From: Haliclona indistincta
Lineage: Eukaryota; Porifera; Demospongiae; Haplosclerida; Chalinidae
Direction of reading: 5' to 3'
Length of the DNA: 64,000 nt
NCBI GenBank assembly: GCA_964017065.1
Contig: OZ024791.1
Span: forward strand, 408,501-472,500
In this document: piece by piece, positions 1 to 11,000 of the stretch
Layout: each line of letters begins with the position of its first letter
How positions within the stretch are numbered: position 1 is the first letter of the stretch
The notes under the pieces: generated by a model
The model's database searches: none
The model's input: the letters and a program-made list of their open reading frames with translations, nothing else
Told to the model about the DNA's origin: nothing
Program-made: the position numbers and the translations under genes

Positions 1-790
1 TGTAATTGAGGTTGCGCCCTTGTTAACAGGTTCAGATTGAGAAGGACTTGAAGATAATGGTGCAAGAGGGGCTGCTGAGGGAACATCAGATTCAGAATAA
101 ACAAGACAAGGTAAAATATTCCATCCCAGTTGCCTCTTAACACCCTCCCATTCATCTTCTAGAATTTTAAGGATGTTTTCTTCACCGGAGATCACATGCC
201 ACCAACCTGCTCTATCACCATTCTTGAATTTGCGCTTGACTTTGATATTTTTCGACGCTAAGCTGGTGAGTTGAGTAAGAGCTCTGCTCACAGTAGCCGC
301 ACTAGCATGTTTCATTGTGCCCCAAACCTTTCGCTTGCCAAGAAGGGGAATCTTGTTTCTTGGACGAGTAGTAGGGACAGGAGCCTGTTGACGAGTCAGA
401 ACCGGGTCAGACTGGCTGCCAGCCTGCTTTGCTTGCCGCTTACGAGGGCGATGGGACCCTTCATTAGAGCCAGGTATCGTCTTGGCCACTCGTAGGGACT
501 CAGCTTCAGACAAGCGCAGGACAGTCGCCTTCAAAACCATGACTTCTTCTCTAAGTCGAACAAGTTCGTCCCTCGTAGATTGACAGAAAGAACACTGAGA
601 ACCAGGAGAGAGCGTCGCAGAGTCACGCTCAACAGAGACAGCTGACAAAGAGGTCAGCACGTGGCCAGTTTGTACAAAGGCCATGAGCATGTGGCACACA
701 GTCAACACAGTCGCGACCAGCCTTCCTGCAAGAGCAGGAAGCACATGAGCCAGTATCACGACAGCGACAGCACTTCGTTTCAGCAGCCAT
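1..790 (-). pseudogene. Retroelement ORF fragment, Cys-rich N-terminus, frameshifted, open at left edge
   Basis: The reading starts at the ATG at 790 and runs leftward off the window. The first ~50 codons encode a Cys-rich segment (KCCRCRDTG, CSCRKAGRDC) resembling the zinc-knuckle-like N-terminus of ORFs found next to reverse transcriptases in sponge and cnidarian retroelements. That frame ends at a TGA after CLC. From about 650 downward a +1 frame stays open to base 1 for about 215 codons. It includes a heptad-like stretch (ELVRLREEVMVLKATVLRL), a basic Pro/Gln-rich region, a segment with VWGTMKHA and WWHVISGEEN, and a Ser/Pro-rich tail. One frameshift therefore separates two good coding parts, suggesting a decayed or mis-assembled copy. 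No reverse transcriptase is visible; it would lie left of the window. The family assignment comes from recall of similar ORFs, not a search. Confidence 0.6.
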
Positions 791-874
791 AGTAACCCAA
801 CCGCGTGGTCTTGCTGCTCCAGTCTACGTGAAATTCGTCGTCACCAGAATTGCATGCTAGCATACATGCTACTG

Positions 875-903
875 CACCGAGGCATCTGCACCTTTGGTGC
901 TTT
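875..903 (+). repeat. Dispersed hairpin motif, copy 1
   Basis: CACCGAGGCATCTGCACC followed by TTTGGTGCTTT. The end GCACC-TTT-GGTGC can fold as a 5-bp hairpin. The same core recurs at 10285-10312 (+) and in reverse at 20431-20458. Confidence 0.6.
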
Positions 904-1518
904 ATTTTCTTTAGCAGTTTTCTCAATTTACTAGCCAGTTCCTGGTTCCTCCTGCATGGTCAGTTCTTGTGACTGCAGTGTTCGCTATAAGGCACTAACT
1001 TCTCATAGAAAGTAGAAACCAGACAAAACTTGGTAGATGAACAGCTGTATCAAGATTATATAACTAGTAGAAACCAATTTGCTAGTATAGAATCAGTAGA
1101 ATATGCAGAATCACAGCCCTGTCCCACACGTATGTAAGTGGAGCCGAAGGTCTTTGTGGTCCGCTAGTGCTAGGCGACAACACCTCGGCGTGCAATCTAT
1201 GTATTGTCAAGGGATAGAGATGCAGAAGTTTACTTCCTCAATTTATGAGCTTTGTGCCCAATAGTAATGTTGCACGTGAATGGGAACTCCAACCACATGC
1301 ATGTTATCTGTATTGTTGAGACTTGGCTCTCTGAAGATGTCCGGCAGGGCTATGCATGAACTCTTGATCAAGTTTTCCAAGGCTTCACTGCTGTGTTGAG
1401 CTCTAGATTCAAATTTGCATGTCTTCGTATTATCACCATGAAGTTTCAGGCTCTTTTGTAAAACTCAAGATAAAGTACTAGCTGTAACATGTGTTGTAGA
1501 GGACAGCAAATGTAATAT
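904..1518. other. Stretch with no recognised gene
   Basis: I see no open frame with recognisable content and no clear repeat structure here. It separates two oppositely oriented retroelement fragments. Confidence 0.5.
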
Positions 1519-2009
1519 AAACAGCAAATGTAGAGGATGGAGCTAGATTGGATGTGGCTGCAGAAAATTTCTGGGGAATGGATAGGCAACGTGCATTTTT
1601 TGACATAAGGGTCTTTAACCCTCTCGCACTGTCTTATTCCACTATCCCATTGGCCCAATGCTATACCCGAAATGAGCAAGAGAAGCGCAGAGCCTATGAT
1701 CAGCGTGTAAGACAAATTGAGCACGGATCATTCTCTCCCCTAGTATTCTCAATGGGAGAGGGCATGGGAAATACTGCTACAACAGTCATCAAGAGAATAG
1801 CTTCCTTGCTAGCAGACAAGTGGTCAAAGCCCTACAGCAAAGCGATGGAGTGGATACGTTGCAAGATTAACTTTTCTCTCCTGAGATCAGCAATCATGTG
1901 CTTGAGGGGCTCACGTTCATCCAGACATTGCCCAGAGAATCATCATCCCCTTTCTGGTAGATCCTTGGAGTTTGAATGTGCCCTAGCCAGGGTAGAGAGC
2001 TCTCAGTGA
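1519..2009 (+). pseudogene. C-terminal fragment of a retroelement polyprotein
   Basis: The frame is open from just after a TAA at 1518 to the stop at 2007-2009, with no plausible ATG of its own. The protein carries GARLDVAA, FFDIRVFNPLA, KRRAYDQRVRQIEHGSFSPL and LLRSAIMCLRGSRSS. I recognise this as the conserved C-terminal block that follows the reverse transcriptase in a retroelement family common in sponges and cnidarians. Only this block is present, so it is a 5'-truncated or remnant insertion. It lies about 350 bp upstream of the ATG of the Mib-ZZ-ROCO gene. The assignment rests on motif memory. What the domain does (RNase-like or endonuclease-like) cannot be told from the sequence alone. 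Confidence 0.6.
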
Positions 2010-2355
2010 CACTGTTCTGAACTCCGTGCAAATCTCCCTTTCAAATTATTATTTATTTATTTATTTTTGGTTCTCCTCTGCAAACTATGCTGTAACATTC
2101 AGTAACGTTGTGATTATTTCAAATTTCATGCTTTTATTAATGATTGCACAAAACAACCACAGACACAGCTTTCCAAATTCAGTCACTAGACTTGTCAGGG
2201 GAATCCACGCTTGTTGGCACACAGTCACACACACGTGGACACGGCAACCCGATTGGAGCTTTATGCCATGCGCCAACGCGCTAGACTAGCTCCGACCACG
2301 CCTGCATGTTCACGCAGCCTCGTCGTAAAGTTGTGCCCATGCCAAATTCGTAAAA
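2010..2355. other. Upstream region of the Mib-ZZ-ROCO gene
   Basis: A 345-bp stretch with an (ATTT)n-like run near 2048-2066. No gene is seen. It probably holds the promoter and 5' UTR of the gene starting at 2356, but I see no clear TATA box. Confidence 0.4.
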
Positions 2356-4910
2356 ATGGCACAGTCTAAACTTTTTGTTTCCCCTAAAACAGACACCACT
2401 TCGCTTGAGCGATGCCTTGGACTCAGGTTGTTCTACTACCTATCCCCTAGTGAACCGACATCTGACCATCCAATGTTTCATAATGACGACTGGAAAGATG
2501 CTCTGAGCGACGGATCTGTGGAAGCTGGAACACTAAGCGCTATTGACTGCTCTGCAAGAACAGTGACAGTGACGTGGGACTGTGGTGCAGTATTGGAATA
2601 CGATCGTAAGAAGTGGAAAAACCTCAGAGTCGTCCACTGCTCAGCAACAGGTTCGTTTCTAATCCATTCCACACACTCTTTTAGTACATAGAGACCGACT
2701 TATAACTGGGCGCCCTTTCGCACCTTTAGGTCAGTGGGTTAATGTTCATGCAAGCTCAGTGTATAAAACTGCAAACTGACAGCAACAAAACCACTAATAG
2801 CCAATTATCAAGGCAATTAAAACAATAGGGCGGTTGCAATTACGTCATTTATATGACGTCACGTTACTTCCGGCATAGATACAGTATACCAACAGGGATT
2901 AGCAACGCCAATACATTTTGTGTTACGAGCTGATTTACATCCTCGTTACGGGTTAAATATTAACCGTTGCCTTGCAACGAGCTCGTTGCTAAGCTAGCTC
3001 TTGACGACCGTGCTAAAAAGAGTCACTGGCTCGGCACGTTGTCGAGCTCTGGTGATTGACTAGTACGTTCTGCCTACACTTTGATAGTAAAGGCGACTTG
3101 AGTACTGTTTCGTTTTGATCGCTAACCGGCGAAGCGGTTGTTGGTTGCAGGACGAGCGTTGTAAAACGCTAACAAACAGTTTGTTTACTCTGTTGAAAAG
3201 TGGTTCTGTACCCGTTACTAGTTTTTAGTTGTGCTTCAGTCCATTCTTTGCTGATAACATGTTAGTTCGTACATGTCCTCGTGAGAATAGCGCATTTTCT
3301 ATTCTCGATCTCACACAGTGTAGCGCTGTCGCACTAGACAAACTAAGGCGTTCAGCCCTACGGTACGGGTCTTTCTGTACCTCTTCTGACAATAGAAACA
3401 CTCTGACTGATCTTGTTTTCAGTTTATCCTCGAGAAGAAAGGCCGTTCTATGAGAATAACTGTGCTGAAAGAAGATCTTGCTTTTAACATTGGTTTTCTC
3501 GTGCTTTGAATCCTTCGTTGTACTGACAATTTTCCTGCCTTCGCGTTACAGCAGTCCTACCCACACACGCGATTTGTCAAGCCATGCTATTTGGCGGGCA
3601 CTACTCTTCGCACGCTGTGCTCTAACACGTTGGAAATTTAACCCGTAACACGGATGTAGTTCAAATTCCTGTCCGTTGCTAATCCCTGTGAGTATATTGT
3701 ATCTATGCTTCCGGGTGGCATAAATTGCCCGTTCCCAATGGAAATGTACAGTAAATTCAACACTTTGAGCGTGCACTGGACGCGTACGCAAGATCGAGAA
3801 GCTGTTTTATGGCACCCACAAGCTATCTGCAGCTACCAGAAATGATGTGTAAGCTTAAGAAGACGCTAGCAACTACTCAAAAAAATTTAGTGGGATGCGT
3901 TTTAAACGCACTTTGGCTACTTACAGACTAGCAGGGAGCTATAGCTAGCTCATGGCATCCTTAACGCGGCTCCTCGACCTTGCGTACGCGTCCAGTGCAC
4001 GCTCAAAGTGTTGAATTTACTGTACATTTTCATTGAGAACAAGCAATTTTTGCCACCCGGAAGTAAATTACGTAATGTTTTTGACGTCACATGCAACCGC
4101 CCTATTATCAATAGTTCAAGTATACCTAGGTCAAAGATCAAAGACGCCGCCTGATGCTATAAATCCCATATTTGTACACTTAGACACTAAGATGTCCGCC
4201 AATGTGCCTTGCGTCACTTCAATTGACGACTGATCTTTGACGGAGGTATGCAGTTAAAGCACGATATGTGCTTTAACTGCACCTTTAGGTCAGTGATATG
4301 TGCTTTAACTAATACATAATGAGAGTGTTTGATCCATGTAGTGTGACTGCCTTAACAGCACATCTCACACTAAAAATGTTCTAAAACAATGTGCACTATA
4401 GAGGTGTATTTGAATGTTGGTCTTTGGCTCAAGTATAAACAAGCCTGTTCAACTATACTGGTATTGTACTCACTGATAGACAGTATCATGTGTATCATGT
4501 GCTGTGTTTGCGTATGGTATGTAGCATAAGCAAACTACATTATTGGTCAAACACTTTCATTATCAGATTCTGTTATGCTTTGATAATTATTGTTTACATT
4601 ACAAAAGATAACTTACTGTCTGTTGGATTTGTATCATCACTTGTACAATGTACATGGTACCACCTATTCAAGTAGAACAGATTAGTTGGAAACAACCTCC
4701 TGACTTTTGCTAGTTGTGATTTGCTGTCAGCTCACACTATTTCAGACCTTTAAAACCGCTATTTGAAACAGTAAGCATAAATGCATGTGCAATTGTTCCT
4801 TCCTCCCAAATTACTACCTGTATACATGTAGTGGTTGAGATGCGGTTTAAACAATTGCATAGCTGTAACATGACCACTATCTAGATAGTGGTATGACTAT
4901 TGTGTGTGTG

Positions 4911-5009
<99 letters not shown>

Positions 5010-8000
5010 CCCTGGTGGTTCAACTGGTAGAGTCTTGGGCTTATAACCCAGAGGACACTGGTTCGAATCCCAGAGCAGGAGGAAAAAAAACATCACAAGT
5101 ACTCCAGCCCACCAGCCGACCCATCTGTAAAACGGGTACCTGGTCTTGTACTGGGGAGGCAAAGTTCACTGGCTGTGGTCATGTACAATAGGAGGTTCAT
5201 GTGGGCACATGTTCACGCCTCCTGTTGTGATCACAGCTGGATGCTCCTGCAAGATGCCTGGCCAGGCTTCAGGAGATACCATCATGCTAGCACCGGCCCT
5301 AGAACCTGCTTAGTGCACAGGAATCCTGGCACGTATGTTTCCATCCTTACTGCTGGGTCCGCATCACCACCTGCACATTCATGGTGTGGAATTAACTTGC
5401 ACATTCATGGTGTAGAACTCCTCGTGTGTGTGTGTGTGTGCAACTGTTGACATAACAGTGCACTTTGAAGTGTAACCTCATTGTTTAAGTCAATTACTCA
5501 ACTAATTTTACTACAGGTTATAATGGACCAGGGATTATCTGTGACGAGTGTGAAAAGCCTCTAATGGGTTTCTCATTTCGATGTGCTCATACAGATTGCT
5601 ACAAGGGGACTGACATGCTCTATGATTTGTGCTATAAAGACTATTGTGAAGACAAACATCCAAAGGAGCACCCCTTTATGAGAGTTATTCCAACAGAGTT
5701 TTTTGCAACCTCTAGAGTGTAAGTTTATTACACACAGCAGTATCTACAGTACCGTTCACGAGTAAGTGGACCAACACCCGCGGGAGACTCGCAGGCAACC
5801 CGGGGGTAATTTTGTCTTGCCCGCGGAACCGTGTATCATTAACTGTGGGTAGATGAGAATACAGAGTACATCACGCGCTGGTGCGGATACGTGCGAGCAC
5901 TGTATATGCTCGCGCAAGTCACACAATGACAACGTGAGTCTGCCTAGCTATCTAGTCGGACGCGAGTGCATGCAAGGCTGCATGAGGGCCGCGGGTTAGT
6001 GTGGTGCGGGCAGCGGGTACACGTTCACGGACCCGTGGGCACCCCCGAGTTACGCGCGGTTAACCCGCGGGTTTGAGTACACTTACTCGTGAACGGTACT
6101 GTAGTAACTGGCTATGCCATTGGGAATCTTTGGAATGTTTGTACTACATGAGAGAAACAACAGGCGGAAACAAAAATAGTTCCTATCAAAGCAAAACCAT
6201 TGCATTAGTATGACCTCTGTAAATACCAGGCTCCTCTTACTCGTGTTGCTATTAACCCTTCAAGTGTGGTCAGCAATTCTAGCCTCTCTTTCTGCACATT
6301 TCACTAACCTTTGTAACCATTACGCGAACAAACTAGTGCTGTGATCACTGTTAATACACAAAATCAACTTGCACAATGCGCGGGCTTGTCGTCAATCATG
6401 ATTGCAGTTAGTCATGCCCACTTGATGATCTACCAACTGCCGTGTGCTAGAATCACTCTCACTAGAGCAAAAAAACGTCACTTCTTTGGTCAAAACAGCA
6501 TGTGTGAGACAAAGTTAGTGCGTGCTTGGCTGCTTTTCATGTCAAGAGGGCCTAGGAGACCCAGTGGTGCTAGGTTTTCGTGCCATTGCTCTGCTAGGCA
6601 CTGTAGGTAGGGCCTCCGCCCCTAGCCATTGCCAACCGTCCTATCCCCAGCTGCCCTATTTTGCCTATTGGCAAAATACCTATCTTTGAATTTTGATGCC
6701 ACGATGTCAATTAAACTTACAAGGTGACAATATATATAGTTGCCCGTCGCTTGTGAAGGGTTAAGGTGGCGGGTGCTTTTGAATATCAGTAACGAACGAG
6801 AAGTTTTAGTAGTTTTATTTTCTTCACCATGCAGGCATGAAACAGCAAAAAATGGCTGTTACTGTGTTGCTACCTTGCATAAGAATGAAACTTTAGCTGT
6901 CTGCACCTTGCTTGGTGCGTGTACAGCCACGGTGCAAAAACGAGCAAATTATGACTGCTAATTTTTACATACTCACTTCTATGTGATTGCCGATTGCTAT
7001 GCAAGCTTTTGCGACTGGCCTCAGACGCAAGTATTGGTTTCTTGATATTCAGTTTGAAACACCGTGCATACAAATTCAGTGCTTCAAGGTGTAACACCTG
7101 CATAGTGAAGAAATATAACTCATTTGTCAATAATATTCATGCGCAACTGCCACCTTAACATTACATGCTACCTAATGCACATACTGAGCAGTAGAGAGGC
7201 AGGATCAGGAAACTCTCACACATTTGATTGAAAATTGGAAATCCACCATGTTCTAAAGATAGACTAGTGATGGCTGACAGTACAGGTACGTCAGTTTCAT
7301 ATTGGCTGAAACTGGGCAGCCTGGCGTAAGCAGAAGCTTGTAGAAGCTTTTTACACATGCAAAGACACCACGTGCACGTATACCAGTTGTATGACAGTCC
7401 ATGATCACTAATGTTTAATCAAATGTGTGGGAGTGTCCTGCTCCTGCCTATTTAGTCCGCTCACTCTCATTGTATTCTCCTGATACTATCTATTTTCTAT
7501 AGGGACAAATTGCCACTTAGATGTGACCCTGCACACCAGCGTAAACTCTATGGTTTCTTTGAAGGCTCAGTAGTTGTGAAGCTCGATTCATCAAGGAAAC
7601 GTATGTAATTGCAATGTACCAACTTTCATATTATGCAACAGTCCACTCATCTTAAAATTCTTCCATAAATCACATGAAGTACAGTTTCATGTGCAAGTTT
7701 TTATCTAACTCGTCAGACGCATAGCCAGAAATTTTGAAGTACTGAGGCAAATGATAGCGAAAATGAAAAGCAAAGCATGCAATGAAATTGATTTTGTTAT
7801 TATTCATTTATTCATGAAATTTATATATAGTTAGAAGATTTAGGACGCCACGGAAACCGATTTATAGATTTTCCAATACGCGAAGGGCGAGGGCGTCTAT
7901 TAATTCGGTATAGCTAGATACCGACGATTCATCGTCTAACCTGTTTAGACCACAGCTTAGCCGAAGCGCTCAAGGTAGTAGAGAGCCCTCAGAGAAGTCG

Positions 8001-11000
8001 CCAGAGTCAAAGGAAAGCACATTGTTGAACGATGGCAGTATAATTCTTCGTGCATTTTCGAGGATGCCATCTTTTTGTAGTACGTAGTTAATTAAAAGTT
8101 TACTATGAATGTTACAGCGTACACTATGATATTTTGCATGGACACTACGAGATTTAGACACCCTACAATTGACCAATCAAACTCGAGAATTGCGTTTACT
8201 AGTGATAGTTATTTTAACTTGTGCAATCACGCACCACTTGCTTATCTTGCAGCAGCAGAAGTGTACAATTGATCGTTTGCATGTTGCAGGAGATTCCATC
8301 TTGCCCTTGAAGTACGAATTGCTAGTTTTCAATGTTGTATTTGCCCAACCTCCCAATTAACCTAGAAAATTCACCGCCTGGTACTCTATGCAATGAAACT
8401 TGTGCATTTTTTCTAACCTACAGGTGGAAAGGTTGTGCGCCTTGTTCATGAAGATGGACATAGTGACTTGGTTAAAAGCAAGTATTGGGTGAGCAAGTAA
8501 TAAACTAAGTATTAGTACAAATATTATACCTTAAAACCAGTATTTTTAGCGACCACTTTATTTAGCGTTTTGCGATTAAAGACATTTAGCGTGTACTAAT
8601 TTTAGCGTTTGGCTGTTATTTAATGAGATTCATGCTCGTTAACAGTCATTATTAGAGAGGTTAAGATCCACGTTACGGTGAACGCTAAACGTTAAAAATT
8701 TTAAAATGTGACGTCACGCGTTAACGGTGAAAATGGGCGGTAAAATTAAAATCAACGTAGCATACGGTCGCTGCTTGTCGCGCAGGCCGGCTAGGGAACA
8801 ACTGCTGGCTGCTAAGTGTCGCTGCCTGAACTATGGAGAGAGCAAGGAGGTAAAATAAACGTAGCTGCACCCCTGGCTTTTGGAAGTGCTGCAGGCGCCT
8901 GCTCGGCAGTCTCGGCGCCGAGACTGGTTGCCACCTTCTCCCAATCAGACGCGTTTTGAACACTTCGAGACATAAAGCTATGTCTAGCTTCACGCTCCAG
9001 CGGAATCCTGGCAAAGTCAGAGTTGGCGGCAGAGACGGTATGCAGCTGTACTGAGCGCTAGCCAATTTAATAATATGGTCGATCTGTCAGTGTCACACAG
9101 TCATAGCTTGCTTATAAACCCTCTACACATCAAGAACTTACTTTTAAAATGTCAGGCGTCTGTTTTAAACACGGGTTGCACGAGCTAGGGGCCCACGCTA
9201 GCGCGCGCTGCTTGCACTTACGTTGTTTTGTCATGAAAAACGTTGAAATTCACCGTGAAAGTGACAATAAATAAGGGGCGTGGTCATAAACGTGACGTCA
9301 CAACAATTCAACGTTCACCGTAACGTGGATCTTAACCTCTCTATTACTGCGAAACCACAGCTATGTAGAATAAATCTCATTAAAGTTAAATTTTAGCGTG
9401 ACCTAAATTTAGCGTTTTTGACCTCACTCGCTAAAAACGCTAAAATTAGTGGTCGCTAATAATACTGGTTTTAAGGTACTGTGTTCACACAGGCACGAGA
9501 CAGCTCACGTTTGTGCACACCAACTTGCTTACAAAATTACTTTGTGAACACGCACAAATCGAGCCTACTGTAGCCATGCCAAGTTGAGCTTGATTAGCCC
9601 ACTTTCCAATAGTGAGCCAGAACGGGGTCTGACCCTGCATGGCAAGGCCTGCCCGCTTACAAACTTTTCTTTCAAAATTCAGTGGTTAGTTATTTGATGA
9701 TATCTGCTTCTATAGAAGAATACTGACTGCAGGAATACTGCACAACCAGTTTTTCGTTCGACGTCATTTTAACCATCTTTTTTATGCCTCAGTGGACGGA
9801 GCCACGAGGCATACAGTAATCGTGCGTGTCTGTCTGTATGTCTGTCCGCTCTAGTTCTGAAAGACGGCGAAGAATCAGCTGGTGGTAAGTGCAATATCGA
9901 CATAACACGTTAAAAGCTCGAACTAGATGGTCTTACATTTTTTAATTAAAGCTTTGTTCGTGAGTTATGGCGTGATTTGCTTACTTTGTTTACCGTTGCT
10001 GGCGATCTGGACTTCTGCGAAGTCGAATGTGTCCATGGTTAACTGGCTAGTATATTGTAGGTTTGATCTGGACTACAGGATAGCGTGGTGGATCCGGATA
10101 AAATTCAGCAAAACCAAAAAAACTGCTACAAGCATGGCTTGTTCACGCCCAGCTAATTAGTAGCATACTGTTATTTTTTATCAATAGCTTGCATTGTACT
10201 TTATAAATCATCATCTGCTGATGAAATAGCTGTAGTTGCTGTGTGCTGTCAAAGCATGTCCAGTGTGCAGTATGCATGCAATTCCACCGAGGCATCTGCA
10301 CCATTGGTGCTTCATTATTACTAGGAAGTATCCGCCCCTTCATTATTGTGTGTAGCTAGCTCAAGCTCTCTTGTGCGTATAGCGGGCGAGTTGCCCATGT
10401 CGAGCCGGGCTGGCTCACTTCACATGCCTGTGTGAACGCAGTATTAGGGTTAGTGGGTGTGTCTAGCTTTGCACAGTGAGCTAGAACTACTCTGGCTTGA
10501 GTAAAGAAACTAGACCTACTAATTGAAAGAAGACTTTTAAAAGAGCAACGAATAATAATTATTATGAAAAAGGAAAAATCGTGCTGTGAAAAAGTTTAGT
10601 ACGTGCTGATTTTAATATGACAGACAACTGGAGCACAGATTGACTCTATAAGCACATCATAACTACTAATTCAATCACACCTCATACGTGTGCCAAACAT
10701 CAGAGCTAAAATGCTAGCTTAGTTGGGAGATACGCTGCAGCGTATAAGATACGCTTTGCGAGAAACGAGATACGCAAGGAATACCGTCCAAATCAAGTGG
10801 TTTTCTGTATAAGTACAAAATGAATACACAGTGCATCACACCAGTATTCTGTGCTTGCTTAAGGTGACGGGTGACAGTTACACCCATGCACGGTTGATTC
10901 GCCATGAATATAATTACCATTGAATGCTGGCAATGTAAATGGCGTCCATGATTCAGTAGTGTTTTGGTGCGCCAAATTGTGCGATCAGCATCACTAGGGA

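Noticed and set aside
5010..5075. Functional tRNA-Ile(TAT)
   Set aside because: A/B boxes and the anticodon stem are present, but the acceptor stem does not pair and the T-arm is imperfect. It is better explained as a SINE head.
4881..5191. Open frames of alternating Cys-Val or His-Thr
   Set aside because: Artefact of the (TG)n microsatellite.
9927..10160. 77-codon hydrophobic ORF
   Set aside because: It lies inside a dispersed repeat, has no family similarity, and does not fit the phases of the surrounding ROCO exons.
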